NCBI RefSeq assembly: GCF_001192795.1
Contig: NZ_DF968181.1
Span: forward strand, 1,107,101-1,171,100
Length of the DNA stretch: 64,000 nt
DNA from: Flexilinea flocculi
GTDB lineage: Bacteria > Chloroflexota > Anaerolineae > Anaerolineales > Anaerolineaceae
Direction: 5' to 3'
Numbering within the stretch: position 1 is the first letter of the stretch; each line of letters begins with the position of its first letter. Position numbers and translations under genes: made by a program. Shown here piece by piece: positions 34,627 through 43,846 of the stretch. A model generated the notes under the pieces. The model saw nothing but the letters and a program-made list of their open reading frames with translations, was not told where the DNA came from and did not search any database.

Positions 34627-34670
34627 ATCAAAGGATCAGCAAATTATCCAAAAATTGCTGATCCTTTGAT
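34627..34670 (+). terminator. Perfect 16-bp hairpin after the propeller gene
   Basis: Arms ATCAAAGGATCAGCAA and its exact complement flank a 12-nt loop 26 bp past the stop. The T-run is absent on both sides, so this is a terminator-like or mRNA-stabilising hairpin. Confidence 0.6.
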
Positions 34671-34793
34671 ATGTCATAATGCTCAACCATATGATCCGAA
34701 ACCGAATCAGTAATTCCAAATACGGGGAAGATTCTTTGTCAAGAAGTTCATCATGCAGATCTGCGAAAACCGGTTTGTACTTGAACGCAGATC

Positions 34794-35762
34794 TTATTTT
34801 TGCAGTAATCGCGGCAAGTTACCCATGACTTCCAACCCTGTGTGAGCTCCAGTACCCTCAAAAAGCAGCTTGCCCTGCAGTGTCTCCAGCCGCACCTCTA
34901 CGGTGGCGTTCAGTGTTTCCATGACCCGCTGACCCATGTCCTGACGGGTTGGTCCGAGCAGCAGTCCTCCCTGAACGCGAAAAGCTTTCAACGACAGGCG
35001 GAATTGGCGGTTTTGAAGCACCCAGCTCACATAATCGTCGAAAATTTGCAGTGATATAATTCGCGATCCGTTATAGGTAGCGAAACGGTGGAGACTGCCA
35101 TCCAACCAAAAACCGACAATAAATCCACGAAAATCAAAGCCTGTCCACGGGATGACTGCCACTGAGGCTGTAATGCACGCATCAGTTGCAGCGAAATGAT
35201 TGCTTTGCAACCAGATCCATGCTGACGGGAAAGATTTTCCCCAGTCCTTCTCAATGTATCCGCGTCCGCCGCTGAAATCCATTTCCGTACCGTTCCAGGT
35301 CAGACTGCCCTGAAGCGTATGAGAAAAACTGAGTATGCCGTGATAGCATTCCATGTGCGGGAACCAGGCGAACCAACCCATAATCCCTGGTGAAAACCAG
35401 GTTATTGGCCAAGGATTGAGCGCTCCCAGTTGGATATCACCCTTCAACTGGCAGCTGGTAGTGTCCAATTCTATGTGCAGATGGTGCTCATCAAAGCGAT
35501 TCTTATCCAGTCCAATCGAGAATTTTCGATCGTCAGCCCGAAAATCTGTCAGCGGAAATTCAAGATAGGCGGTTTTGCCATCCACGCCGTTCATGACCTG
35601 CAGAAAAGCGTGACCATTCTGTCCCAGAATCACTCCCGGAATCAGGACTATTTTATAATATTCGTCAGCACTGACCAGCTTATAGTACCAGCCCTCAAAA
35701 AAAGGGGGTTTCTGACGCAGGCCGTGATATACTCCCGGTGCGTGAATCGTGCGCAGAGGCAT
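34794..35762 (-). CDS. Tocopherol-cyclase-like protein
   Basis: Protein of 322 aa of the tocopherol cyclase family (lipocalin-like double beta-barrel). Recognisable segments are PPFFEGWYYKLVSADEYYKI at the start, LNPWPITWFSPGIMGWFAWF in the middle and GGRGYIEKDWGKSFPSAWIW further on. In plants and cyanobacteria the enzyme closes the chromanol ring of vitamin E; in anaerobic heterotrophs the homologues have no proven substrate, so a vitamin E role should not be assumed. It is the second gene of a two-gene leftward unit, 14 bp behind a thioredoxin-like hypothetical protein. Confidence 0.85.
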   Translation of the reverse strand: MPLRTIHAPGVYHGLRQKPPFFEGWYYKLVSADEYYKIVLIPGVILGQNGHAFLQVMNGVDGKTAYLEFPLTDFRADDRKFSIGLDKNRFDEHHLHIELDTTSCQLKGDIQLGALNPWPITWFSPGIMGWFAWFPHMECYHGILSFSHTLQGSLTWNGTEMDFSGGRGYIEKDWGKSFPSAWIWLQSNHFAATDACITASVAVIPWTGFDFRGFIVGFWLDGSLHRFATYNGSRIISLQIFDDYVSWVLQNRQFRLSLKAFRVQGGLLLGPTRQDMGQRVMETLNATVEVRLETLQGKLLFEGTGAHTGLEVMGNLPRLLQK

Positions 35763-35776
35763 GGCGGTGTCCGCTC

Positions 35777-36235
35777 CTATTGAAAAAGCTGTTCAAGAGT
35801 CTGGCGCAAAACCGCTTCGTTCCCGGCATTCAACGCTCCGCGGGTGCGAAAGTACTCATTCCCCTTCTGGTCGATCACCAGAACATAAATGTGCGCTTCA
35901 TCATTCATTTCCAGTGCAGACCGGAAATCTGCTTTATCCAGGTACAGCGTGATCGTGTGTTCCCGCGATTTGGGATTGGGAATGCCAGCCCGCATGCCTT
36001 CATTAATAAGCGTCTTGTAGAAAAAATTTTTATTCTGGATAGTTGGAAGCTCATAGATGGCCAAACCGTCAAAAAATTCCTCCAGCTCGCTGGCAAGTGC
36101 CATCCAGGAATCCACCTCACGCTGCTGCCACTGTTGAAATGCGACGAAGATCAGATTGAACCTGCCTTGAAAATCCTGCGGCAATGACAGTTTTTGTCTG
36201 AGTAAATTTGATCCGTTTACGGTTGGAAAAGCCAT
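35777..36235 (-). CDS. Hypothetical protein, possibly thioredoxin-fold
   Basis: Protein of 152 aa. The succession FNLIFVAFQQWQQREVDSWM, YELPTIQNKNFFYKTLINEG, HTITLYLDKADFR and IYVLVIDQKGNEYFRTRG follows the strand order of a thioredoxin-like fold, but the CxxC active site is absent, so it is not a reductase. It leads the unit with the tocopherol-cyclase-like gene 14 bp downstream. Its function is unknown; a binding or chaperone role is conceivable. Confidence 0.7.
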   Translation of the reverse strand: MAFPTVNGSNLLRQKLSLPQDFQGRFNLIFVAFQQWQQREVDSWMALASELEEFFDGLAIYELPTIQNKNFFYKTLINEGMRAGIPNPKSREHTITLYLDKADFRSALEMNDEAHIYVLVIDQKGNEYFRTRGALNAGNEAVLRQTLEQLFQ

Positions 36236-36606
36236 TGTTTCTCCTGTCTGAATCCCCTGAATTTTTCGAAGGGATTGCTGTCATTTGGTTCCAATTTGCG
36301 GCGTTTGATGATGATTTCTTTCTTGATTTTACCTTAGTTATCACATTGACGATTGATCAGCAATTCGAAATATGGTGAATCCTGGTTATTGTGATGTTTA
36401 CCCTGCATGTACAACTGTTGATCATTTTCCCACAATTTTTAATTTGATACATATGATAAAAATTTGACGAAAATAGAAATTCCTATATTCTTAATACAGA
36501 TACTGTTAATTTTCACCATTCCGGGTCCATCGCTTGTGGATCGACTGATGTAATACTGTGAAAAACAGTAGATCATATGCCAGAGAGATAAGGAAAAAAT
36601 GTAAAA
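36236..36606. other. Gene-free stretch with a half copy of repeat family A
   Basis: About 370 bp between divergent genes. CAGCAATTCGAAATATGG near 36,358 is the left end of the palindromic family without a clear right end. Both divergent promoters should lie here, but no clear boxes were seen. Confidence 0.5.
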
Positions 36607-37092
36607 ATGGAAGATCGAAAAAAGATCGAAAGCTTTATGAAACTGGCCATCCAGGTCGCAAAGGAAACTATGAAGCAGAATCCCGGCGGACCATTTGGTG
36701 CAGTTATCACCAATCCGGAAGGAAAGGTAATCGCTGCTACTGGCAATCGTGTGCTGGAAATGCATGATCCCACCGCACATGCGGAAATGAATGCTATTCG
36801 TATCGCCAGCGAGTCGCTTGGCACGCATGATCTGAGCGGCTGCACGCTGTACGCAACCGGATATCCATGTCCGATGTGCCTTTCGGCAATCATCTGGGCG
36901 AATATTAAAACAGTTTATTTTGGCTGCAGTCCGGAAGATGCGGAAACGTACGGATTCCGCGGTGGTTTTATTTATCGATATATCCGCGGTGAGGAACGAG
37001 ATCCGGGATTGCTCCAAATGATGGAGCTGGACCGTGAAGGTTGTCTGGAATTATTTCAAATATACGCAGAAAACAATAAAATGCTGCACTGA
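36607..37092 (+). CDS. Nucleoside/nucleobase deaminase (guanine deaminase-like)
   Basis: Zinc-dependent deaminase of the cytidine deaminase fold, 161 aa. The zinc ligands and catalytic glutamate are in HAEMN (His58, Glu60) and PCPMC (Cys88, Cys91). The N-terminal NPGGPFGAVI and the C-terminal segment RGGFIYRYI are closer to bacterial guanine deaminase (GuaD) than to the tRNA adenosine deaminase TadA. It would convert guanine to xanthine in purine salvage. It stands alone, downstream of a repeat-bearing spacer. Confidence 0.82.
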   Translation: MEDRKKIESFMKLAIQVAKETMKQNPGGPFGAVITNPEGKVIAATGNRVLEMHDPTAHAEMNAIRIASESLGTHDLSGCTLYATGYPCPMCLSAIIWANIKTVYFGCSPEDAETYGFRGGFIYRYIRGEERDPGLLQMMELDREGCLELFQIYAENNKMLH

Positions 37093-37479
37093 ACCGTTTG
37101 TTATGATTCAGCAGCAGGTCGAAATTTGAATTAAGTTTTCGAATCACACAAAAACATTGTTATTCTTATAGCTTTGTGCAAAGCGTAAAAGCCGTAAGAA
37201 CAACTATGTTTTTGTATTCATATTTTGAACAACTGATGAAAAATATGAAACACCCAATAACGAAAAATAAATTCATTTTTTATAGGAATTACTCATGATT
37301 AACGCCTTTCATTCTGGCGAATTCGCTATGCGGCTGTGACTATGAGCAAAACCAGATGTAAGGCAATCAGGCAAGTCAATTGATTAAGACAGCGCTTCCT
37401 GAATGCGCAGACGGAAAAGAAAACTTTTAATAGAAAAGAGAAACCGGATAATTTTTCGTTTTGATGGGGTATATGGATT
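37093..37479. repeat. Family A repeat joined to family B copy 2
   Basis: Left end near 37,112 (CAGGTCGAAATTTG); an imperfect hairpin at about 37,147-37,215 (ACAAAAACATTGTT to CAACTATGTTTTTGT); right end CATATTTTGAACAACTG at 37,219. This continues directly as a family B element to 37,293. The remainder to 37,479 shows no gene. Confidence 0.6.
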
Positions 37480-38439
37480 TCACTTTTGGACCGTCAGCTC
37501 AGTCTTTGCAGGTCGATAAAAGAGGAGCGACAAAGCCAGAATGATGAAGCCAGAACCACCCAGCAAGCCGGATGGATCTGGTCCCAGCAGCGGGAGGGGC
37601 TGTCCTGCCAGAAAAAAACCGGGAAGTACCGAGAGCGCATTGACGACTCCATGACCGATCGCTGCCGGCCACACGCTTCCGCTTTTTAGAACACCCCAGG
37701 AGAACAGGACGCTGAGTGACATAGTAAAAACCAGATAGACTAATACTGTGAGGAGCGTAAGCCCGGCTGAATAGCTGGATGTCATCACGATCAGCGGCAG
37801 ATGCCATATGCCATGGATCGCACCGGTCAGCAGCGCACCTTTGTATGCCCCGGCTGTATGGAATGTACCCACTTCCAACGATTCATCTTCCTTAACAGAC
37901 TCAGCGGATGTGTGTTGATCTAAACGGTTGCACAACTTCTGCAGTAAATATGCCCGCCAGCCGAACTCTTCTCCCAAGGACGCAATCGCATTGATTGGAG
38001 AGGAGATGAAAAGGATGGAGAGCGTGATCTGCAGTGCGAGCAATCCGGGACTGAGCGTGGCAGCAGCAGGGAGATTTGCCGTCATTTTCCGTAATGCTCC
38101 GGCTGCAGGATCAAAGGACTGCGGAAATATGGCATAGAAGAGCAGCCCGCCAATAATCACTGCCAGTAAAGGCAACAGCCACAATGCCAGCCAATATTTC
38201 CATCCAATTCGAAAATTCGGTTTCAACCAGAGATCTTTCCAGCTTTCTCTGGTGATCAGTCGTGTCAGCAGATTCGCCAGCCAGGGCGTGGCGATAAATA
38301 TCCCATTCGCCATTGCGGCAGCTTGCAACGGATTGTCCCGCTTAAGCACGGTTTGTGAGAGGATCAGCGCTGTGCTCCAGGGAATCCCGAAGGCCAACGC
38401 CAGGAAAATGCAAATTCTTTTTGTATCGGATTTCAACAT
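37480..38439 (-). CDS. CPBP-family intramembrane protease
   Basis: Multi-helix membrane protein of 319 aa of the CPBP (CAAX protease / bacteriocin-processing, Abi) family. The catalytic motifs are visible: SLGEEFGWRAYLLQKL (EExxxR), HGIWHLPLI and GHGVVNALS. Such glutamic proteases cut within the membrane; substrates in bacteria are mostly unknown. ATG 38439 has GGAGGG upstream. It follows the flavodoxin gene by 48 bp on the same strand and is probably the last gene of a three-gene leftward unit. A second CPBP gene lies at 43,847. Confidence 0.88.
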   Translation of the reverse strand: MLKSDTKRICIFLALAFGIPWSTALILSQTVLKRDNPLQAAAMANGIFIATPWLANLLTRLITRESWKDLWLKPNFRIGWKYWLALWLLPLLAVIIGGLLFYAIFPQSFDPAAGALRKMTANLPAAATLSPGLLALQITLSILFISSPINAIASLGEEFGWRAYLLQKLCNRLDQHTSAESVKEDESLEVGTFHTAGAYKGALLTGAIHGIWHLPLIVMTSSYSAGLTLLTVLVYLVFTMSLSVLFSWGVLKSGSVWPAAIGHGVVNALSVLPGFFLAGQPLPLLGPDPSGLLGGSGFIILALSLLFYRPAKTELTVQK

Positions 38440-38487
38440 GTCCCTCCAGAATCAGTACAATCCGTTGCCGGCTGCAAACGTTCAGCT

Positions 38488-39177
38488 TCAGGATTCCGCC
38501 GTTACAAACCGGCTGTTCAGCACGGATGCGCTTTCTTGGAGAAAAATTGATTCTCCCCATGCGCGGATTGCGTTCCAATCACGGAAATCTCCAACGGGTG
38601 ACTTCATCAGCTTCCCCATCAGCACCTCGAGGAACGGCAACTTGGCGGGATTATACACACCGGTGAAATATCCCTCATGGTTCAAGTTCAGCAGCTTTCG
38701 TATCGGATCGAGATAGGCACTGCGTTTCTGGCGGCTGATCGCATCATCCTGCTCGTTGGTCAAATGGACGGCAAAGCAGGCCAGCGGCCTACCAGCGAAT
38801 TCTGTCTGATGCTTTTCTATATATTGTACAACTTCCGGCAGGGGCGATCCCATGCGGATCGCGCTGCCAATTACAATGTAGCTGTACTCCTTTGGTCCGG
38901 CAGCTTCTTGAACTGGACACAGATGGATCTTGAAATTGCGATTTTCCAATGCGAGTGCAATCGCAGCGGCAATTTCCATTGTTGAACCGGCACGCGTTCC
39001 ATAAGCCACCAGAACGGTTGGACTCTCCGGATTCGGGAGCATTGCGGGTTTGGGATATGCTGCTTCCGACGACTGACAGAAGGATTTTTCGTTCAATCCT
39101 CCCAGAACGGCGGCGGTTGCCAACGATCCGGCAGCTGCATAAATGATTGATTGACGTCTTGTGATACTTTTTGCCAT
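38488..39177 (-). CDS. Flavodoxin-fold protein with twin-arginine signal (HemG-like)
   Basis: Protein of 229 aa. The N-terminus (ITRRQSIIYAAAGSLATAAV) is a twin-arginine export signal. The body is a flavodoxin domain of the menaquinone-dependent protoporphyrinogen oxidase type: FMN loop YGTRAGSTMEIA, then VIGSAIRMGSPLPEV, and FAVHLTNEQ. HemG itself is cytoplasmic; an exported relative would work as an FMN oxidoreductase at the outer face of the membrane, in a redox step not yet known. It sits between a small conserved protein and a CPBP protease. Confidence 0.82.
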   Translation of the reverse strand: MAKSITRRQSIIYAAAGSLATAAVLGGLNEKSFCQSSEAAYPKPAMLPNPESPTVLVAYGTRAGSTMEIAAAIALALENRNFKIHLCPVQEAAGPKEYSYIVIGSAIRMGSPLPEVVQYIEKHQTEFAGRPLACFAVHLTNEQDDAISRQKRSAYLDPIRKLLNLNHEGYFTGVYNPAKLPFLEVLMGKLMKSPVGDFRDWNAIRAWGESIFLQESASVLNSRFVTAES

Positions 39178-39186
39178 GATGTTTTG

Positions 39187-39447
39187 CTACACTTTCTCTT
39201 TTATTTGCCTGACAGAAATCAGAGTCAGATTCAGATCCTGAATTCTGTTTAAAACGCCGTGTAAACCGGCTTGATCGATGCGGGGAATCGTCAGAAGAAC
39301 TTCCCCATTTTCCAGATTGCAGATCGACCAGCCGTGGAAATATGCAGTCCAATACAGATCCAGATGATCCCGTATGCGGATTTCATATCCACAACCTGCC
39401 ATGTCCTGTGAATCTTCCTGTGAGGCCTGCTTCGTCCATGGATCCAT
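39187..39447 (-). CDS. Small conserved protein, function unknown
   Basis: Protein of 86 aa from ATG 39447; an in-frame ATG at 39477 is less likely. The C-terminal part (NLENGEVLLTIPRIDQAGLH, then RIQDLNLTLISV) is a pattern I associate with small conserved Chloroflexota and cyanobacterial proteins, often beside regulators. The central segment (DLYWTAYFHGWSICN) is also typical. It precedes the exported flavodoxin gene by 9 bp and is probably co-transcribed. No activity is known. Confidence 0.65.
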   Translation of the reverse strand: MDPWTKQASQEDSQDMAGCGYEIRIRDHLDLYWTAYFHGWSICNLENGEVLLTIPRIDQAGLHGVLNRIQDLNLTLISVRQIKEKV

Positions 39448-39559
39448 TGTTTGTATCCTCCACCTGCATATTTCCATCCTTTGTTGCTCAGTGATTCAGC
39501 AATGTTTAATTTGGATCGACTTTTTGAATCAACAAAGAATTCTTTTCATTTTCGAGTTA

Positions 39560-40222
39560 TTATTTATTGCCTGCTCTCCGGGAATGATTCGCAGGTTGCG
39601 GAATTGTTCCTGGCCTGGCGATGAATACGAGCTGCCCTTGATCATTCCACGTTTCAATCTGCTGTAACATAAAGTGCCCATCACGAGCAGCCAGGTATGT
39701 ACTGCCTTGTATGACCGCTTCCTGTTCCAGCCCGTCATTCCAGGTGAGAGCTATTTTTGCGATCTCAGGATCCCATACATAACCATGCACAGCCGAATAT
39801 CCGCCATCCAGCAAGGCGAGGTTGCTTGAACTGCCAACGACAGTGATCGGTACACTATCCGAAAGTTCAACGATATGATGACACAGTCCCGCTCCGTCAT
39901 TCACCATCCAGCGATGAAAAATATCCTTTTTTACGACGGCAACCATTTCACAACGTCTGGCTCCTGATCCGATCTGAAACCCGTCGTATTGGATCAGAAT
40001 CAGGATTTGGCCCCGGATGTTGACGGATTGAACTGCATCGACACTGCCGGGTTCCAATCTGAAATCAGCCTCCTTCATCGACCAGATATGGAGCACAGCG
40101 GCTTCTGCAGGAGAGAGAACCGATGTGATGTGATTGAGTCGCATCTGTTTTTTATGAGCAGAGACAAAAATGAGCAGGAGAATTGCAATAATTAGGATGG
40201 TATTAGAAACTAACTTTTTCAT
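39560..40222 (-). CDS. Membrane-anchored or secreted protein, function unknown
   Basis: Protein of 220 aa with an N-terminal hydrophobic helix (about residues 5-22, SNTILIIAILLLIFVS) that acts as signal or anchor. The exposed part is beta-rich (QILILIQYDGFQIGSGARRC, VPITVVGSSSNLALLDGG) and ends in a basic tail. I recognise no family. It is transcribed alone, with a degenerate family A repeat (about 39,511-39,558) just downstream. Confidence 0.7.
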   Translation of the reverse strand: MKKLVSNTILIIAILLLIFVSAHKKQMRLNHITSVLSPAEAAVLHIWSMKEADFRLEPGSVDAVQSVNIRGQILILIQYDGFQIGSGARRCEMVAVVKKDIFHRWMVNDGAGLCHHIVELSDSVPITVVGSSSNLALLDGGYSAVHGYVWDPEIAKIALTWNDGLEQEAVIQGSTYLAARDGHFMLQQIETWNDQGQLVFIARPGTIPQPANHSRRAGNK

Positions 40223-40475
40223 AGCATCATCTTAATTACAATTGGTGCTGCTGGCGCCTATCAAAAGATCAGTTTTCGGTTTGTTTTTTTTTATATGGAT
40301 TGTATTTAACGATTTGAATTATGGAAAAAGGGAGATGTTGTGGCGCAATTTTTACACTTTGCGCAGGAAACAAATCTCAACAAGATCTTACGCGTTATGC
40401 GAAAGATCGATTTCGAATTGTCGGATCACCTTTAAAAGACGGGAGTTTTTCGCGATTTGTTTTGCGGGAGAAGGC

Positions 40476-43217
40476 TCACGAAGGATTCAGCGTCTTGGCT
40501 TTCGCTATCGCTTGTGTGCGGCTGGATGCATTTAATTTTTCAAGGATATGATGGACATGGAATTTGATCGTGCCTTCTGAAAGAAACAGCCGGTTGGCCA
40601 TTTCACGATTTGAACAACCTTCTGTCAACAGCTTTAGAATCTCAATCTCACGCGTAGTCAGTACTTCCTGCAAACCTTTCGGATGCGGTTTTGCAGAAGG
40701 AAGCCGCTCGAATTCAACCAGCAGGCTCTGCGCAAAGGCAGCATGTGCGGGACTGGATTCCTGCAGATAGGCTGCAATCAGCAGTTGTGCTGATTCGCCG
40801 GCGTCGAGAAAAATGCGCACATAACCGGCAGGCTCTGCCAGAGAAAAACACGCGGCCAACTCGGCAAACGCTTCACGAAACCTTCCAGTAAGATGGAACA
40901 GCAATGCCCGGTATAACAAGATGACTACCAGTGTATTCCCACGGCCTGATGAATGACTGCTTTCAAGAACGCGGGCGGAATGCTGCAGACAAAGCTGATA
41001 GCGCTCCCGTTTCTTATCTTGTCGGGTTCTTTCCATCCCTACGCGGATCAGCATCGTCAGGCGCATCTCCTGATATTCATCCAAACCGCACGGAGATTCA
41101 ACCCTGTGGAGCGTGTCCTGCTCCCAGGTCTCCAGTTGATCCCGGCGATCCTCTTTTAACCAGATTAGCGGCCAGGTGTTCTCGATCAGACTGTGAACAA
41201 AAGGCGTCATCAGACGGTCTGCCCGTTCTTTCTCTGCAGCTTGCATCGCCTGCCTGGCACCGGACAGATCCGCCCTTGCCAACGCGACCCATGCCAGGCT
41301 CACATAAGCCATTGCGATGATATTATGGCTTGGCCACCAGCGTGTATGAACAAGGGCGCGATTCGCATAGGAATACGCCAACTCAAGATGATTCTGCTCA
41401 TAATACAAGTAACTTAGGAAAGCTTCATCTCTGGATAGATTTCCCTGATTCGCATCACCATGCTGTTGTGCCTTCTGCAGTGAGTTGGTCAAGATTTCAA
41501 TCGCCTGCGGCAGCTTTCCTGCCAACCGAGTCACATTGCCGAGGTCTGTCCAGATATCGCGAAGCTTCTTACCGGAAGCGCTGGCAATTGTTGTGGCTCG
41601 GGTCAGCAGCTCAAGCGATTGCTGCAGATCACCCAGGCTGCGGTACGCCCAGCCCTGAACCCAATACAGTACCGCCAGTTCTTTGGCTTGCATTTCCGGT
41701 TCCATAACCAGCGATGTTTGTGTCAGTTCCAGTGCAAGCGATGGACAGCCGGAACATACAGCTTTGAGACCACGCAGGATGGCTGCCATGGAACGGATAT
41801 AGACCGCAGTGTCTGATGAAAGCTCAGTCTGCCCGCAATCCGGTTCATACGATTTGGCGTTCAAAATCGCCTCTGCTTTGTCCAACAACGGATCGATCTG
41901 GTCAATCCGGCCAGCCTGCGCATACATTTCGGCAGCTTGCACACACAGAACGGGATTGCCTAACAGTTTCTGCTGTGGAAAACGGTCGAGCCAGGACATG
42001 ACCGTTGACATTTGGCCATTTTCAAGAAACGATGGCATCTGTTCGACAATCAGCCGGCCGGCTTGCTGCCAGTCTGCAGCCGCCAGTGCATGCTGAATCG
42101 CCTCCTCCAGGAATCCATGGTCCTCAAACCAGCGCGATGACTGGCGGTGCAGCAGCGGGATGGATTGCGGCGCCACAGCCTGCAGGCGCGCACGCAGCAA
42201 ATCGGCAAACAGATGATGATAGCGATACCAGACGCGTTCATCATCCTGAGGTACCAGGAAAAGGCCGCGGCTTTCCAGATCGCCCAGCCGGCAGTCGGCC
42301 GCATGGAATGGCGCTTCGTCAGTTTCCATCAGGAACGCACATAGCGCATCATTCATACGGTCCAGAATGGAAGTCTGCAGCAGAAAATGTTGAATGGATT
42401 CCGGCTGGCGGCTGAGCGCTTCTTCCGTCAGATAGTCCATAATAAAGCGGTGGCTGCCCGAAAATGCTTCGATAAAGTAGGCGGGATCTGCCCGTCCCTG
42501 TAATGAGACACCGGCAAGCTGCAGTCCGGCGATCCAGCCTTCGGTTCGGTGTCCCAGTGTCCGGATCTGGTCATCGGATAGGACGAGACGGAAGCCGTTT
42601 TTTAAAAAGGCGGCTGTTTCATCCAGTGAAAAGCGCAGATCCTCCGCTCGGATTTCGCATAGTGCATTGCAGGCACGCAGGCGGGACAAGGCAAGTGGTG
42701 GATCCGATCGTGTCGCGATCATCACATGCATGTGCTGCGGTAAATGCTCTATCAGGAACAGCATACCATCATGGATGGCGGTGTTCCGGATGAACTGATA
42801 GTCGTCCAGAACGAGCCACACGGGTTGATTGAGCTCCTGCAGCTCATTGACGAGCATCGACAATGGCGTTTGCGGTTGGAGGACATCCCCGGAACAAAGG
42901 AGCTCCTGAATTTCCGGGCTGAGCTGCAGCCGGATTTGTTCTAAGGAGGCTGTCAGATACGAAAGAAATCTCACAGGATCGTTGTCATCCGGATCGAGGG
43001 AAACCCAGCAGATTGCCTGTTTAGTGGCAGCTTCTAAGCGCTGTACGGCAGCAATCCAGGCAGCCAACAGCGTTGTCTTACCATAACCGGCTGGCGCACA
43101 GATCAGCGTCAGCGCTTTTTGCGCGCCGAGCGCTATTTTTTCGAGGAGCTGCGGACGCGGAACGATGTTGTCGCGAAGCGCAGGAATGAAAAATTTCGTA
43201 CGGATCAGCGGCTGCAT
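40476..43217 (-). CDS. MalT-like LuxR-family transcriptional activator (ATP-dependent)
   Basis: Large regulator of 913 aa of the MalT/LAL type. The N-terminal STAND ATPase has Walker A APAGYGKTTL near residues 40-49 and Walker B WLVLDDYQFI near 135. The middle is a TPR-like helical array typical of MalT sensor regions. The LuxR HTH ends the protein (LTTREIEILKLLTEGCSNRE, then GTIKFHVHHILEKL, about 845-900). Such activators oligomerise on an inducer and ATP. No obvious target operon adjoins it: the neighbours are a hypothetical exported protein and a CPBP protease. ATG 43217 is preceded by GGAGGAG. Confidence 0.93.
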   Translation of the reverse strand: MQPLIRTKFFIPALRDNIVPRPQLLEKIALGAQKALTLICAPAGYGKTTLLAAWIAAVQRLEAATKQAICWVSLDPDDNDPVRFLSYLTASLEQIRLQLSPEIQELLCSGDVLQPQTPLSMLVNELQELNQPVWLVLDDYQFIRNTAIHDGMLFLIEHLPQHMHVMIATRSDPPLALSRLRACNALCEIRAEDLRFSLDETAAFLKNGFRLVLSDDQIRTLGHRTEGWIAGLQLAGVSLQGRADPAYFIEAFSGSHRFIMDYLTEEALSRQPESIQHFLLQTSILDRMNDALCAFLMETDEAPFHAADCRLGDLESRGLFLVPQDDERVWYRYHHLFADLLRARLQAVAPQSIPLLHRQSSRWFEDHGFLEEAIQHALAAADWQQAGRLIVEQMPSFLENGQMSTVMSWLDRFPQQKLLGNPVLCVQAAEMYAQAGRIDQIDPLLDKAEAILNAKSYEPDCGQTELSSDTAVYIRSMAAILRGLKAVCSGCPSLALELTQTSLVMEPEMQAKELAVLYWVQGWAYRSLGDLQQSLELLTRATTIASASGKKLRDIWTDLGNVTRLAGKLPQAIEILTNSLQKAQQHGDANQGNLSRDEAFLSYLYYEQNHLELAYSYANRALVHTRWWPSHNIIAMAYVSLAWVALARADLSGARQAMQAAEKERADRLMTPFVHSLIENTWPLIWLKEDRRDQLETWEQDTLHRVESPCGLDEYQEMRLTMLIRVGMERTRQDKKRERYQLCLQHSARVLESSHSSGRGNTLVVILLYRALLFHLTGRFREAFAELAACFSLAEPAGYVRIFLDAGESAQLLIAAYLQESSPAHAAFAQSLLVEFERLPSAKPHPKGLQEVLTTREIEILKLLTEGCSNREMANRLFLSEGTIKFHVHHILEKLNASSRTQAIAKAKTLNPS

Positions 43218-43846
43218 GGGAGCAACTCCTCCGTTTTGCGCGTTTCCAGATGCACGACATGGCAGTTGTGTTCAAAAAGGGGGATCCCCAGCCAGGATGG
43301 TCGGATTTCACTCATAGGGGCTTTGTCTTTTTTTTGTGTATGGGCTGCCCGCTGGCGGGCATGTTAAGACCATTATAGCCGATTTGTCGGTCGATATGAC
43401 ACACGTGAAGATGGTGGAACAATAGAGAATCATGACGAAACATATTGATATTGGGCAACCGCAAGGGTTGCCCCTACAAAAAATCGATCATCCAATTACA
43501 TCGTAGGGGCAGGGCTTGTCCCTGCCCAGAATAAAACAACATAGCTATATCCTCTATTTTTATAAATGGTTTTCTCTATTTTAAATGTCCGGATCTATAT
43601 GCAACTATTCGCAATTTAGACTTACTTATCGAATCAATCTAAATCACTAATAGTTTCTCTTAATTTCGAATCGCTGTTTTAAATTTACTTGTTTTATATT
43701 CGTCAGGGGTGTGTTATGATGATTGAAAACCTGTACCTTTCTGAAAGTGATTCGATTCGACCCTGTTAAACGTGAATATACTGTGTCACGTTTTTTTCGC
43801 AATGAGGTACAGGACAACAGATGGAATGCGGAATGGAGGCAATGCA
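43218..43846. repeat. Gene-free stretch with a GC-rich repeat pair and a degenerate family A copy
   Basis: Two hairpins lie at 43,453-43,473 (GGGCAACC / GGTTGCCC) and 43,503-43,527 (GGGCAGGG / CCCTGCCC), flanked by CCCCTAC and GTAGGGG as an outer inverted pair. This GC-rich unit recurs in fragments at 32,156 and 32,217. A degenerate family A copy lies at about 43,605-43,678. The GGAGG ribosome site of the next gene ends the stretch. Confidence 0.65.

Noticed and set aside
34794-35762. Vitamin E synthesis
   Set aside because: The gene is of the tocopherol cyclase family but no other tocopherol gene is present, so the pathway is not supported.
40242-40551. Short plus-strand frames at the 3' end of the MalT-like gene
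   Set aside because: They overlap the intact LuxR HTH coding sequence on the other strand and have no ribosome site or family pattern.
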